64,000 nt of DNA, from positions 124,001-188,000 of the forward strand of contig NZ_JOTN01000004.1 in the NCBI RefSeq assembly GCF_000712595.1, in the 5' to 3' direction. Source of the DNA: Bacillus manliponensis. Its GTDB lineage: Bacteria > Bacillota > Bacilli > Bacillales > Bacillaceae_G. The position numbers and the translations under genes are program-made. The notes beneath the pieces were generated by a model. It saw only the letters and a program-made list of their open reading frames with translations, was not told the DNA's origin and did no database searches. Of this stretch, positions 1 through 8,524 are shown in pieces. Numbering within the stretch: position 1 is the stretch's first letter; each line of letters begins with the position of its first letter.

Positions 1-1222
1 AGATTTAGGATTTGGTTCGCAGTTTATTGATCCGCAAAAACGGATTAAATATACGACGCTCTCACAGCTTGCGATTAAGCGAAAGATGAAAATGGAACTC
101 ATTGCTGAAGAAATGCGCGTATTATATGTTGCATTAACACGCGCGAAGGAAAAGCTCATTTTAATCGGAACGGTAAAAGGAAAAGGGAAAGAGATGGAGA
201 AATGGCTCGAGGCAAGAGACCATGCCCAGTGGCTATTGCCAGATTACGTGCGCGCTGGAGCTACTTGTTATTTAGATTGGATTGCCCCTTCTTTATTTAG
301 GCATGGTGATAGTGAATCGTTATTAGAGTTAGGACAAGGGCTAATCCCTGATGATATTTATCGTTACGGAGCAAGTTTTAAAGTAGAAGCGATTGATGGA
401 GCTACTTTACAAGCGCCTGTTTTATTAAAAGAAGAAAAGCAAGATTTGTTAGAAGCGCTTCGCGCAAAAGAGCCAGTTCCTCTTGAAAGTGAGCAGAAGG
501 AAGACGTATACGATAAGTTAACGTGGCAATATGGATTCCGTGATGCAACAGTGCATAGAGCGAAACAATCGGTTACGGAAATTAAACGAAACTATCAAGT
601 GCAAGAAGGAAGCGATGGTTCGTTTATAAAAAAACTTCGTGCCCCGATACAAACGCGCCCACGTTTTATGGAGAAGAAAGGGTTAACATATGCAGAGCGA
701 GGAACAGCAGTGCATGCGGTTATGCAGTATGTTGATTTGAAAAAGCCAATCACAGTGGAGAGCGTGGCAGAACAAATTGTTGAAATGGTTAACAAAGAAC
801 TGTTAACATATGAGCAAGCAGAAGAAATACAAGCTGAAAAAATCGTGTCCTTCTTTGAAACAGAACTTGGAAGACGACTAGTCGCTGCAAAAAGTGTAGA
901 GCGTGAGGTTCCCTTTACAATGATGTTACCTGCTGAAGAGGCATATCAAGACTGGAGCGGTAGCCCTGGTGAATCTGTACTTGTTCAAGGTGTCATTGAT
1001 TGTATGGTTGAAGAAGAGGATGGTATTGTGTTAATCGATTTTAAAACAGATACAATTGAAGGCCGCTTCCCTGGCGGATTTGAGCAAGCGAGGCCAGTGT
1101 TAGAAGAACGCTACCATGTTCAGCTTTCGCTATACAGAAAGGCGCTCGAAAAAAGTTTACATCAACCAGTGAGGGAGACATATTTGTATTTCTTTGATGG
1201 TAGTCACGTACTGAAAATTTGA
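1..1222 (+). CDS. addA: ATP-dependent helicase/nuclease subunit A, C-terminal part
   Basis: This is the last 406 or so codons of AddA; the gene enters from the left edge and the frame begins at base 2. AddAB is the RecBCD counterpart of Firmicutes, which unwinds and resects double-strand breaks for RecA loading. The first residues contain the superfamily 1 helicase motif VI region (VLYVALTRAKEKL). The rest is the RecB-type nuclease domain: a histidine in GTAVHAVMQ and the core GVIDCMVEE followed by IDFKTD, which supply the metal-binding Asp/Glu/Lys. The protein ends normally at a TGA. About two thirds of the protein, including the Walker A motif, lies outside the window. An inverted repeat follows the stop codon. 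Confidence 0.95.
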   Translation, partial: DLGFGSQFIDPQKRIKYTTLSQLAIKRKMKMELIAEEMRVLYVALTRAKEKLILIGTVKGKGKEMEKWLEARDHAQWLLPDYVRAGATCYLDWIAPSLFRHGDSESLLELGQGLIPDDIYRYGASFKVEAIDGATLQAPVLLKEEKQDLLEALRAKEPVPLESEQKEDVYDKLTWQYGFRDATVHRAKQSVTEIKRNYQVQEGSDGSFIKKLRAPIQTRPRFMEKKGLTYAERGTAVHAVMQYVDLKKPITVESVAEQIVEMVNKELLTYEQAEEIQAEKIVSFFETELGRRLVAAKSVEREVPFTMMLPAEEAYQDWSGSPGESVLVQGVIDCMVEEEDGIVLIDFKTDTIEGRFPGGFEQARPVLEERYHVQLSLYRKALEKSLHQPVRETYLYFFDGSHVLKI

Positions 1223-1228
1223 TAATAA

Positions 1229-1261
1229 GAACAATCAGCAGTTAATAGTTGCTGATTGTTC
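1229..1261 (+). terminator. inverted repeat after addA
   Basis: A 12-bp perfect stem (GAACAATCAGCA and its complement) with a 9-base loop follows the addA stop codon. There is no clear T-run, so it is a weak terminator or only a 3' stabilising hairpin. Confidence 0.45.
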
Positions 1262-1297
1262 CTATACATAAAACAATGACATAAGGGAGAGAACAGA

Positions 1298-2263
1298 ATG
1301 TTAAAAAAATTTTTAGCCCGGTTCGGAAAAGGTGCCGCTAAGGTTGATTTGCGCTTTGAAAACCGTCCGTATATAGCTGGTGATACAGTGCATGGTGAAG
1401 TACATATACAAGGTGGAGAAGTAAAGCAAAAAATGAATCATTTATCCGTCCATCTTATGATGAGTGTTATAACGAAAGAAGGAACGGTTACACGTGAAGT
1501 GACGTCAATCCCGCTTTTAGGAGATGGTGTTGTGTCGCCAAAAGAATTGAAAGTGATTCCGTTTACATATACAATTCCGGTAAATTTACCAGTTTCAAGA
1601 CATAAAGTTTCCTATTATTTTGACACACAGCTTGATATTGAAGGTGGTGTTGATCGTACGGATATAGATCCTTTAATGGTAGAGGTACCAGAAGGAGTTC
1701 AGTCTATTTTTGAGGCACTAGGAAGTTTAGGATTTCGTGAAAAAGGAAATTCTGGCGGATTGGATAAGTACGGTCAAGAATTTGCCTTCTTCCCAGCAGA
1801 AGTGTCTTCTGGGCAGGTAAGTGAAGTAGAACTTCGCTTTGCATGTGAGGAAGACGGTGTACGTGTTTGGATGGAAGTAGACTGTCGCCATGGCTATGAA
1901 GAGATTGAGGTGAAGCGAGAGTTCTTCTTAGAGAATGTTGTATTGCAAGACGAAGAGGAATTAGTAGGGACACTGAAGCAGTATATAGCAGAAGCGGTAG
2001 AAAAACCTTATGTATATCAAAAACCATTTTCGTACATAGCTCACTCATCATCAAATGGATATGGAAGTCATAGTCATTCAACAAGCGGGATGATTGGTGG
2101 ATTAGCAATGGGCATATTAGGTGGTATGTTGCTGAGTGAAATGTTAGATTTAGATGATATGGTTGAAGATGTGGCAGAAGCATTAGGTTTTGAAGAGGAA
2201 GACTCTGCTGGAGAAGAAGATGGTGGATTCTTCGATTTCTTTGATGGTGGAGATGAAGGATAA
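1298..2263 (+). CDS. spo0M: sporulation-control protein Spo0M
   Basis: The 321-residue product matches the Spo0M family (arrestin-like fold), a cytoplasmic acidic protein that affects early sporulation in Bacillus. The N-terminal 240 residues form the Spo0M domain (FARFGKGAAKVD-like start, FENRPYIAGDTVHGEV). The C-terminus has a glycine-rich segment (GMIGGLAMGILGGM, about residues 264-278) and then a very acidic tail with about 20 Asp/Glu ending in FFDFFDGGDEG. The ATG at 1298 has a good ribosome-binding site (AAGGGAGA). The gene is monocistronic, with a strong terminator directly after it. Family assignment is firm; the molecular role of the family is poorly defined. Confidence 0.93.
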   Translation: MLKKFLARFGKGAAKVDLRFENRPYIAGDTVHGEVHIQGGEVKQKMNHLSVHLMMSVITKEGTVTREVTSIPLLGDGVVSPKELKVIPFTYTIPVNLPVSRHKVSYYFDTQLDIEGGVDRTDIDPLMVEVPEGVQSIFEALGSLGFREKGNSGGLDKYGQEFAFFPAEVSSGQVSEVELRFACEEDGVRVWMEVDCRHGYEEIEVKREFFLENVVLQDEEELVGTLKQYIAEAVEKPYVYQKPFSYIAHSSSNGYGSHSHSTSGMIGGLAMGILGGMLLSEMLDLDDMVEDVAEALGFEEEDSAGEEDGGFFDFFDGGDEG

Positions 2264-2267
2264 AAAA

Positions 2268-2297
2268 GAAAGGCAGAGATTCTTCTCTGCCTTTTTC
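2268..2297 (+). terminator. rho-independent terminator of spo0M
   Basis: The stem AAAGGCAGAGA / TCTCTGCCTTT with a short loop and five T follows the spo0M stop codon by a few bases. Confidence 0.85.
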
Positions 2298-2299
2298 CA

Positions 2300-2453
2300 T
2301 CCCGCTATTTGCGGGCTGTAGAACTCCCACCTCAAAACTTAGAGGGTTCAAAGAAGTGTAGGTGAGAGATTAACAGCCCGTAAAAGCCCGATTGGTCGGG
2401 CTAACACTCAGTAGGGGAGGGAGAAAACCCCACTGAGTGAAGTTTCACTTTAT
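2300..2453 (+). repeat. bcr1 repeat, copy 1 (full length)
   Basis: About 154 bp starting ATCCCGC and ending GTTTCACTTTAT, with the internal arms ACTCCCACCTCAAAACTT / AGGTGAGAGATT and the CACTCAGT...ACTGAGTG hairpin. It has the size and end structure of bcr1 of the B. cereus group. Its right terminus contains the gerPF stop codon (complement of TTA at 2450-2452). Confidence 0.88.
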
Positions 2454-2665
2454 GCAGTTGCAATTTGATCTTGGTCTGCAACATCTGGATCAAAGGTATT
2501 TGTACCGTTAATACCATTAAATGTATTGACGACGAAACCAACATTTGATGAACCGGAACCATTATATGCTTTCGTATTTTCTTTTGGGGAAACGTTATAA
2601 AAGTCTCCCAAATTGAAAGAGCCGTTACTGTTTTGAACGACTAAATTCCCAACGACAGACGGCAT
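2450..2665 (-). CDS. gerPF: spore germination protein GerPF
   Basis: The 71-residue protein belongs to the GerPA/GerPF family and is the last gene of the gerP operon, needed for germinants to cross the spore coat. It starts MPSVVGNLVVQNSNG and has the typical SFNLGDFYNVSP and NVGFVVNTFNG segments. I chose the ATG at 2665 because AGGTGA lies six bases upstream; an in-frame GTG nine bases earlier overlaps that ribosome-binding site. The TAA stop codon is formed by the terminal TTTAT of the bcr1 copy that follows, so this repeat sits exactly at the 3' end of the gene. Confidence 0.94.
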   Translation of the reverse strand: MPSVVGNLVVQNSNGSFNLGDFYNVSPKENTKAYNGSGSSNVGFVVNTFNGINGTNTFDPDVADQDQIATA

Positions 2666-2710
2666 GATTTTCACCTACTTTATCAATATACTTTTCACTA
2701 CTATATGATG

Positions 2711-3097
2711 TTACTCTTTGCGAGGTTCTTCCGTAATAAATTGACGAATTTGTTTAATACGTGCATTCGAAAAAACATAATCAACTGAACCAATTTGCCA
2801 GCAAGCGGCGTTTAACAGGCTGTATACTTTAACACAGTCTACTTCTATAAAAGGATTTTCATTAATAACGGTCATCTTTACATTTGTCTTTCGAGATGGA
2901 ATGGTAATTTTATCATCTGTAAATATTGTAAATCCTTCTAAATCTCCCTCTCTTGTAAGGAAGGTTGAGGTTTCACGGTGAACAGCAAGTGCTCTACTTT
3001 TCAGTTCCATCTGGTTTGTATCCCCAATTTGAAAAACACCACTAATCCCCATCGAAACAACAGAAGCTTGATGAACAACGGAAATGTGTCCGAACAT
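2711..3097 (-). CDS. gerPE: spore germination protein GerPE
   Basis: This 128-residue product is GerPE by position and by its start (MFGHISVVHQASV, SGVFQIGDTNQ), which resembles the GerPA/B/D signature of a short beta-rich segment ending in F-x-IGD. GerP proteins are made in the mother cell and localise to the inner coat, where they allow nutrient germinants to pass. The ATG is preceded by AAGGGAGA. The gene is 11 bases after gerPD and 45 bases before gerPF, so it is part of the same transcript. Confidence 0.92.
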   Translation of the reverse strand: MFGHISVVHQASVVSMGISGVFQIGDTNQMELKSRALAVHRETSTFLTREGDLEGFTIFTDDKITIPSRKTNVKMTVINENPFIEVDCVKVYSLLNAACWQIGSVDYVFSNARIKQIRQFITEEPRKE

Positions 3098-3108
3098 AAA
3101 AGTCTCCC

Positions 3109-3303
3109 TTAACCACGAGTAGCCGGTACATCAGTGATGAGTGGTACAAACGGCCCTCCTGTTACAGATTCAAATGGTGTATCTAAAATAGACGAAGAAA
3201 TAATGAGATTGGCGTCACCAATTAAAAATAACGCTGACGATGAAATCCCGTTCATTTTAATTGCGCCTACTTTAATACAATGATTTACAACTGTGAAATT
3301 CAT
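3109..3303 (-). CDS. gerPD: spore germination protein GerPD
   Basis: This 64-residue protein has the GerPB/GerPD pattern: NFTVVNHCIKVGAIKMN followed by SALFLIGDANL and a short Pro/Thr-rich tail (LITDVPATRG). It is the fourth gene of the gerP operon. The ATG has AAAGGAG at a normal distance and the gene lies four bases downstream of the gerPC stop codon, which suggests translational coupling. Confidence 0.92.
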   Translation of the reverse strand: MNFTVVNHCIKVGAIKMNGISSSALFLIGDANLIISSSILDTPFESVTGGPFVPLITDVPATRG

Positions 3304-3307
3304 ATAC

Positions 3308-3922
3308 TCACTCCTTTCGGAAGTTATGCGGCATATGTTGAATGAAGGAAAGAAATGCTTTATCGATATCTTGTTTCATTGATTGAATAATGACTTCTTT
3401 CATATATTGTGGATTAGATGTAATTTCAGTGTATGGCTGTACTTGTGATAAGTAATATGGAAGGCGATGTTCCATTTGTTGTTTTATGTCATCAATCATC
3501 ATTTGTCTATACATATCATCAAGAGGGGTCCTTGCCTCATTTTCAAAGTAGAGAATTCGGTTATATGCTTCTTCATCTAAATAGCGATGCATTTCTTGAA
3601 TAATATCTTGATAAAAATCAGGATTTTCCCCCGTTTCAGGATTTACTTTCAATGTTTCTGTATCGACATCAAAGTCTTCGATTGTTCCACCACTACTTGT
3701 AAATGGATTTAACCCGATGTTTAATGTGCCACTTAATGTTTCCACTTTTAATTGGTCAAACTTATATTCTACTTTTCCGATGGAGGAGGGTGGGTTCCGT
3801 TTTAGTTCTTCTACTTGTGAAGTTAACTCTTGTACTTTTGCTTCGAGTGTGCATATTTGCTCTTGCTGCTGCGCGATCATTTGTTGTAGTTGTTGTAAAT
3901 ACGTGTATAAATCTTGGTTCAC
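3308..3922 (-). CDS. gerPC: spore germination protein GerPC
   Basis: The 204-residue GerPC is the largest member of the operon and unlike the other five. Residues 1-45 form a glutamine-rich coiled coil (LQQLQQMIAQQQEQICTLEAK), and the remainder is a mixed, acidic domain with VEYKFDQLKVETLSGTLNIG. The start is a GTG with AAAGGAGG nine bases upstream. A GerPC defect slows germinant access in B. cereus-group spores; the coiled coil suggests a scaffold for the small GerP proteins, which is inference. Confidence 0.93.
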   Translation of the reverse strand: MNQDLYTYLQQLQQMIAQQQEQICTLEAKVQELTSQVEELKRNPPSSIGKVEYKFDQLKVETLSGTLNIGLNPFTSSGGTIEDFDVDTETLKVNPETGENPDFYQDIIQEMHRYLDEEAYNRILYFENEARTPLDDMYRQMMIDDIKQQMEHRLPYYLSQVQPYTEITSNPQYMKEVIIQSMKQDIDKAFLSFIQHMPHNFRKE

Positions 3923-3983
3923 TAGTTTAGGCCTCCTTTTCCATATGGAGGATGTAATGATATATATTTATGAAAGTAGTGGA

Positions 3984-4187
3984 TTAAGAAGAACTAGGAG
4001 GGTCAATAGAAATAATTTGTCCTTTTGCTTTTAGGTCACGGATAGGAGCCGTAAAACCACCAGTGTTTGAAAACTTAGATAATGCCTTAATGCTGCCTGC
4101 GCTTCCAATCTGAAATACAGAGGAAGTCGTAATACTATCCACTCGCAAGTTGTGGATGACGATACTTTGTTGTACATATAGCTTCAA
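3984..4187 (-). CDS. gerPB: spore germination protein GerPB
   Basis: This 67-residue protein (KLYVQQSIVIHNLRVDSIT, SSVFQIGSAGSIKALS) is GerPB, second gene of the operon. The start codon is a TTG preceded by GGAGGGGG; no ATG or GTG is available nearby in frame. It begins 15 bases after the gerPA stop codon. The final residues (DPPSSS) are polar and low-complexity. Confidence 0.92.
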   Translation of the reverse strand: MKLYVQQSIVIHNLRVDSITTSSVFQIGSAGSIKALSKFSNTGGFTAPIRDLKAKGQIISIDPPSSS

Positions 4188-4202
4188 TTTCTATCCCCCT
4201 CC

Positions 4203-4424
4203 TTAATAGGTGCCGACGATCGGTTGATCCACACCATCATTATCACTTACGCTTGTTGTATTTTCATAGTTATATACGGAAATATTATCTCCTACGTTAA
4301 AAGAACCAGCCCCAGCAAATGCTTTTGAATAACTAATCGGACGGATAGCAAATACATCGCCAATATGAAATACACCGCTAGAACCAATATTTACAATATG
4401 AATATGTCCAACCATTGCTGGCAT
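4203..4424 (-). CDS. gerPA: spore germination protein GerPA
   Basis: The 73-residue product is GerPA, the first gene of the six-gene gerP operon. It shares with GerPF the start [13 protein letters not shown], the [11 protein letters not shown] motif and the [15 protein letters not shown] segment. The ATG at 4424 has AAAGGTG six bases upstream; an in-frame GTG three codons earlier lies inside that site and is less likely. A sigma-K-like promoter lies about 70 bases upstream, which fits mother-cell expression late in sporulation. Confidence 0.93.
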   Translation of the reverse strand: MPAMVGHIHIVNIGSSGVFHIGDVFAIRPISYSKAFAGAGSFNVGDNISVYNYENTTSVSDNDGVDQPIVGTY

Positions 4425-4494
4425 AGCAAACACCTTTCATATTAAAAATTTGTATATTCATTTTTACAATAACTGTCGATATGTTTTACATTAC

Positions 4495-4523
4495 TATTGT
4501 ATGGGCGTATTGGTAAAAATGTG
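4495..4523 (-). promoter_or_regulatory. sigma-K-type promoter of the gerP operon
   Basis: Read on the minus strand, CAC at 4521-4523 is followed after 17 bases by CATACAATA (4503-4495). This matches the sigma-K consensus (AC at -35, CATAnnnTA at -10). gerP is a sigma-K operon in Bacillus. Confidence 0.75.
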
Positions 4524-4539
4524 TCTTTTCTTAAAAAAT

Positions 4540-4598
4540 AAGCAAAAAACCTCTTACTAGTTCGAACTGGATAGGGCGCAGTTTGAATTAGTAAGAGG
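4540..4598 (-). terminator. terminator of the Spo0E-type gene
   Basis: A 20-bp near-perfect stem (arms 4550-4569 and 4579-4598) is followed on the minus strand by GTTTTTTG. It separates the Spo0E-type gene from gerPA. Confidence 0.85.
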
Positions 4599-4627
4599 TA
4601 TAATTTGGCTAATATGAAAGATATACA

Positions 4628-4804
4628 CTAACGAGAGTGTGCATCTGTACCTTCTGTATGGGGGTGTGCTTGTATGAATAGTATTACATTTAAGAGCTTG
4701 TCCAGTTCTTGGCTACAATGAACGGTTTTTTTTGATGTCATTCCGTGACGTTCGGCTAAGTATTTCATTTTTTCACGTTTTTTTTCAATTGCTTGCTCAA
4801 ACAT
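4628..4804 (-). CDS. yisI: Spo0E-type aspartyl-phosphate phosphatase (YisI-like)
   Basis: This 58-residue protein has the Spo0E family signature: a basic N-terminal helix (IEKKREKMKYLAERHG), a short turn, and the second helix with SQELDKLLN. In Spo0E/YisI/YnzD the SQELD motif inserts into the active site of phosphorylated Spo0A and removes the phosphate, delaying sporulation. The ATG is preceded by AAGGGGACGGAG. It occupies the position of yisI next to gerP in B. subtilis. The tail (PHTEGTDAHSR) is polar. It is monocistronic with its own strong terminator. Confidence 0.88.
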   Translation of the reverse strand: MFEQAIEKKREKMKYLAERHGMTSKKTVHCSQELDKLLNVILFIQAHPHTEGTDAHSR

Positions 4805-5047
4805 AGAATCGGCTCCGTCCCCTTATAGATTTTAATAATGTATTTAGTACATATTATACAAATTTTCCATAAAAAAGAAACCGTTTCGCTAAAAGAAGTT
4901 TATTTTCTACATATTTTGTCACAAAAATATTTTTTTGCGGGAAAATAGATAGAAAATTGTAAAAAAAACAGAATGTTATAAAGAGGGTTTTTGCGAAAAA
5001 GTACGAATAAAGTTAGGGTATAAGTTTTGAAATGGAGGATGAAAAAC

Positions 5048-5947
5048 ATGCGCTTTGTTACAGTAAAGAAAGCAGATGAAGTATTTGTTGGTGTTATGGA
5101 TGAAGAATTACAAAGAGTGTTGCACATGCAGAAAGCACAAGTAGAAATGGGACAAGAAATGACAATTCCCGGGGAAATGTTACTTTGTATTGAACAAGGA
5201 GAAACTTTTTTTACAAAAGTAAATGCAGTTGTGAAATGGGCCAAGGAGAATAAAACAAAGGCATATTATTCTGTAAAAGAAGTGGAGTTATTAGCGCCAA
5301 TCCCGAGGCCAACGAAGAATATTTTTTGCGTTGGTAAAAATTATCGTGAACATGCTGTGGAAATGGGCGGGGAAGAAGCGATTCCTGAAGATATGATTAT
5401 GTTTACGAAATCACCAACAACGGTAATTGGTCATGGTGCACATATTGATTCTTATACAGAGTTAACGAATGAGCTAGATTACGAGGGAGAACTTGCAATC
5501 GTCATTGGAAAGCGTGGGAAAGGAATTAAAGCGGCAGATGCAATGGAATATGTATTTGGATACACAATTGTGAACGATGTAACTGCTCGTGATTTACAAC
5601 GAAAGCATAAACAATTTTTCATCGGCAAAAGTTTCGACACGTTTTGTCCGATGGGACCAGCAATTGTACATAAATCAGCTATCGAAAACCCAAATCAATT
5701 ACATATTGAAACGAAAGTAAGCGGGGAAGTTCGTCAGTCTTCTAATACGGAACATATGATGTTCCCCATTGAAAAAATTATTGAGATTGTGAGTAAGGGA
5801 ATGACACTTGAACCAGGTGATGTGATTGCGACAGGTACGCCAGCTGGGGTTGGAAAGGGCTTCAAGCCACCACGTTTTTTAAAGAAAGGTGATACAGTTG
5901 AAATTACAGTAGAACGTGTTGGAACGCTTCGAAATGAAGTTAAATAA
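5048..5947 (+). CDS. yisK: fumarylacetoacetate hydrolase family protein (YisK)
   Basis: The 299-residue protein is a FAH-superfamily enzyme and the positional counterpart of B. subtilis YisK, which has been characterised as an oxaloacetate decarboxylase that also interacts with the cell-shape protein Mbl. Residues 1-95 are the N-terminal lid domain; the catalytic domain starts at about PTKNIFCVGKNYREHAVEMG and contains the metal site (ELDYEGELAIVIGK, with the Glu pair) and VNDVTARDLQ, then GDVIATGTPAGVG. I chose the ATG at 5048 because GGAGG ends nine bases upstream; the earlier ATG at 5039 touches the Shine-Dalgarno. The substrate here is inferred from the family. Confidence 0.9.
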   Translation: MRFVTVKKADEVFVGVMDEELQRVLHMQKAQVEMGQEMTIPGEMLLCIEQGETFFTKVNAVVKWAKENKTKAYYSVKEVELLAPIPRPTKNIFCVGKNYREHAVEMGGEEAIPEDMIMFTKSPTTVIGHGAHIDSYTELTNELDYEGELAIVIGKRGKGIKAADAMEYVFGYTIVNDVTARDLQRKHKQFFIGKSFDTFCPMGPAIVHKSAIENPNQLHIETKVSGEVRQSSNTEHMMFPIEKIIEIVSKGMTLEPGDVIATGTPAGVGKGFKPPRFLKKGDTVEITVERVGTLRNEVK

Positions 5948-5961
5948 AGAGAGGTTTTCTT

Positions 5962-6120
5962 TTTATCCCGCATTAACGTGCTGTAATACTCCCACCTCAA
6001 AACTTGAGAGAAAACGAGGAAGTTTAGGTGGAAGATAGACAGCACGTAAAAGCCCGATTGGTTCAACTAATAATCAGTGAGGGATGGAGAAAACCCCTAT
6101 TTAGTGAAGTTTCACTTTAT
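5962..6120 (+). repeat. bcr1 repeat, copy 2 (full length)
   Basis: A complete copy bounded on both sides by TTTAT: TTTATCCCGCATTAACG at the left and GTTTCACTTTAT at the right. The internal CTGTAATACTCCCACCTC arm pairs imperfectly with AGGTGGAAGATAGACAG. The TTTAT pair may be the duplicated insertion target. Confidence 0.9.
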
Positions 6121-6123
6121 ACG

Positions 6124-6154
6124 AAAAAGCTGCCTTCAGTGAAGGCAGCTTTTC
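6124..6154. terminator. bidirectional terminator between yisK and rocD
   Basis: The stem AAAAGCTGCCTTC / GAAGGCAGCTTTT carries A-rich and T-rich flanks on both strands, so it can serve the convergent yisK and rocD genes. Confidence 0.85.
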
Positions 6155-6158
6155 TTTA

Positions 6159-7349
6159 TTAAGAAAGTACGTTTTTAATTTTCTCAAACGCCCACTCTAA
6201 ATCTTCTTCAGAAATTACTAGAGGTGGTGCGATACGAATTACGTTTTCGTGTGTTTCTTTACATAATAGACCTGCAGCTTTTAATTGCTCACAGTAAGGG
6301 CGTGCTGGTTCGTTTAATTCGATTCCGATGAATAAACCTTTTCCGCGAATGTCTGTAATCATTGGGTTTTCAATTGTACGTAGCTGAGCCATTAACTTTT
6401 CGCCAAGTTCGAAAGAGCGCTCTGTTAACTTTTCTTCTAATAGTACATCAAGAGCAGCGATAGAAACAGCGCAAGCTAGTGGGTTTCCACCAAATGTTGA
6501 ACCGTGAGAACCTGGCTCAAATACGCCTAAAATGTCGCGGTTTGCAGCAACGCAAGAAATTGGGAATACACCGCCGCCTAACGCTTTACCAAGAATGTAC
6601 ATGTCAGGAATTACTTCGTCCCAATCACAAGCGAATAATTTTCCAGTACGGCCAAGACCTGTTTGGATTTCATCCGCTACAAATAAAACGTTTTCTTTTT
6701 TACATACATCAAATGCTTCTTTTAAGAAACCAGCTGCTGGAATGTTAATACCTGCTTCACCTTGAATTGGCTCTAAAATAAACGCAGCTGTATTTGGTGT
6801 AATCGCAGCTTTTAATGCTTCAATATCACCGTAAGGAATAACTTTAATACCAGGAAGCATTGGACCGAAGCCGCGCTTATACTCTGGATTAGAAGACATA
6901 GAAACAGATCCCATTGTACGGCCATGGAAGTTATCTTCACATACGATAATTTCTGCTCTGTTTTCTTCTACTTTTTTCACATCATATGCCCAGCGGCGCA
7001 CTGTTTTAATTGCAGTTTCAACAGCTTCTGCACCTGTGTTCATTGGAAGTACCATTTCTTTATTTGTTAACTGTGCAACTTTCTCGTACCAAGGACCTAG
7101 CTTGTCACTATGGAATGCACGAGAAGTAAGTGTTACACGATTTGCTTGATCAATTAATGCGTCAATAATTTTTGGATGACGATGACCTTGGTTCACCGCA
7201 GAGTATGCACTAAGCATGTCCATGTAACGATTGCCTTCAGGATCTTCTACCCAAACACCTTCAGCTTTAGAAATAACAATTGGAAGTGGGTGGTAGTTGT
7301 TAGCTCCGTAAGTTTCTGTTAGTTCAATCATATCTTTTGTTTGAATCAT
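6159..7349 (-). CDS. rocD: ornithine--oxo-acid aminotransferase
   Basis: RocD (396 residues) is a class III PLP aminotransferase that converts ornithine and 2-oxoglutarate to glutamate semialdehyde and glutamate in arginine degradation. Visible features are the N-terminal [25 protein letters not shown], the phosphate-binding [12 protein letters not shown], the FHGRTMGS loop, the aspartate in [16 protein letters not shown] and the PLP lysine in [15 protein letters not shown]. The ATG has AAGGGGG upstream. The length equals the family norm. The gene is inserted between yisK and yisL relative to B. subtilis, where rocD sits in the roc operon, and no RocR-type or sigma-54 promoter was recognised upstream. 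Confidence 0.96.
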   Translation of the reverse strand: MIQTKDMIELTETYGANNYHPLPIVISKAEGVWVEDPEGNRYMDMLSAYSAVNQGHRHPKIIDALIDQANRVTLTSRAFHSDKLGPWYEKVAQLTNKEMVLPMNTGAEAVETAIKTVRRWAYDVKKVEENRAEIIVCEDNFHGRTMGSVSMSSNPEYKRGFGPMLPGIKVIPYGDIEALKAAITPNTAAFILEPIQGEAGINIPAAGFLKEAFDVCKKENVLFVADEIQTGLGRTGKLFACDWDEVIPDMYILGKALGGGVFPISCVAANRDILGVFEPGSHGSTFGGNPLACAVSIAALDVLLEEKLTERSFELGEKLMAQLRTIENPMITDIRGKGLFIGIELNEPARPYCEQLKAAGLLCKETHENVIRIAPPLVISEEDLEWAFEKIKNVLS

Positions 7350-7501
7350 GATAGTTCCCCCTTTGTGTTTTACAAGAAGTTTGTAAATACTCTAAATATT
7401 ATATCATCATAATTGCGAAAAAGCGAAATATTTCCTTGGAGGAATTTGTCATGGTATGATATAAAATGAAAAAGTGTGGAAAAGAGGAGGTAGAAAGTAA
7501 T

Positions 7502-7870
7502 ATGGTACATATGCATATTACAGCGTGGGTGTTAGGACTTCTTTTATTTTTCGTGGCGTATTCTATGTACACGGCGGGAAGAAAAGGAAAAGGTATACAT
7601 ATGGGGCTTCGCCTTGTGTATATTCTTATTATCATTAGTGGTTTCATGCTATACCAAGGAATTATGGAATATGCAACAAGTAAGATGCACATGATGTATG
7701 GCTTGAAAATGTTTGTTGGCGTATTAGTGATTGGTACAATGGAAATGGTGCTTGTTAGAACAAGTAAAAAGAAGTCAACAGGGGTTGTTTGGACTTTATT
7801 CATTATTGCGCTTGTTGTTGTATTATACTTAGGACTGCGTTTACCAATTGGTTTTAAACCGTTTGCGTAA
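7502..7870 (+). CDS. yisL: UPF0344/DUF1516 membrane protein YisL
   Basis: This 122-residue protein ([12 protein letters not shown]) is a member of the UPF0344 (DUF1516) family with four predicted transmembrane segments, at about residues 5-24, 36-55, 65-84 and 93-112. Function is unknown. The ATG at 7502 has GAGGAGG upstream; an in-frame upstream ATG at 7466 would begin within the likely leader. Position between yisK and yisN is conserved with B. subtilis apart from inserted genes. Confidence 0.9.
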   Translation: MVHMHITAWVLGLLLFFVAYSMYTAGRKGKGIHMGLRLVYILIIISGFMLYQGIMEYATSKMHMMYGLKMFVGVLVIGTMEMVLVRTSKKKSTGVVWTLFIIALVVVLYLGLRLPIGFKPFA

Positions 7871-7879
7871 TAGAAACAA

Positions 7880-7926
7880 AATGTCTGAAAGAATGGATTT
7901 TCTCGATTCTTTCAGACATTTTTTTA
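7880..7926 (+). terminator. terminator of yisL
   Basis: The stem AATGTCTGAAAGAAT / ATTCTTTCAGACATT is followed by a run of seven T. Confidence 0.88.
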
Positions 7927-7990
7927 TTGGGAATATGCTAAGATAAAAAGAAAGAATATTTCGTTTATTTAAAAGGAGTGAGAATAAAGG

Positions 7991-8485
7991 GTGAATACAA
8001 TAAAAAATGTGACAGAAGCAGCGATGAACGGAAATACGAAGGTAGTAGAAAAACTAATAAAAGAGGATAATAGTCTTCTTAATATACATAGTAGCGATGG
8101 CTGGACACCACTACATTTAGCAGCTTACTTTGGTCATGAAGAAACTACGAATATGTTGTTAATGTTAGGAGCGGATATTCATATACGGGCAAAAAATAAT
8201 AATGAAAATATGCCTCTTCATGCTGCGGTTGCTAATAATCAAGCGGCATTAGTTTCGTTATTGCTAGAGAATGGCGCCGACATAAACGCAAAGCAAAGCG
8301 GCGGCTGGACAAGCTTGCATGAAGCGGCTTTACTAGGAAATGCGCAAATTGTATCACTACTCTTAGAAAAAGGTGCCGATACTAACGTTACAAAAGATGA
8401 TGGCAAAACAGCGCTTCATATTGCGAAGGAAAAAGGATATGAAGAAGTAATTCAAATGATTGAAAAGTGTGTAGAAGGGGTATAA
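7991..8485 (+). CDS. ankyrin-repeat protein
   Basis: The 164-residue protein is built almost entirely of ankyrin repeats. Four to five units are visible; those centred on GWTPLHLAAYFGHEET, NMPLHAAVANNQAALV, GWTSLHEAALLGNAQIV and GKTALHIAKEKGYEEV are clear. Ankyrin domains mediate protein-protein contacts; no signal peptide or catalytic domain is present, so it is probably a small cytoplasmic binding protein. The start is a GTG with AAGGAG about 12 bases upstream. It is an insertion between yisL and yisN relative to B. subtilis, and its partner cannot be inferred. Confidence 0.9.
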   Translation: MNTIKNVTEAAMNGNTKVVEKLIKEDNSLLNIHSSDGWTPLHLAAYFGHEETTNMLLMLGADIHIRAKNNNENMPLHAAVANNQAALVSLLLENGADINAKQSGGWTSLHEAALLGNAQIVSLLLEKGADTNVTKDDGKTALHIAKEKGYEEVIQMIEKCVEGV

Positions 8486-8519
8486 AAAGCGAAACTAGAT
8501 AATCTAGTCTCGCTTTTTT
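8484..8519 (+). terminator. terminator of the ankyrin gene
   Basis: The hairpin AAAAAGCGAAACTAGAT / ATCTAGTCTCGCTTTTTT begins at the stop codon and ends in a T-run. Confidence 0.85.
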
Positions 8520-8524
8520 ATCTT

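Noticed and set aside
1704-2351. 215-residue minus-strand frame opposite spo0M
   Set aside because: It is antisense to most of spo0M, runs through the spo0M terminator and the bcr1, and is rich in Leu/His/Ser as expected of a shadow frame.
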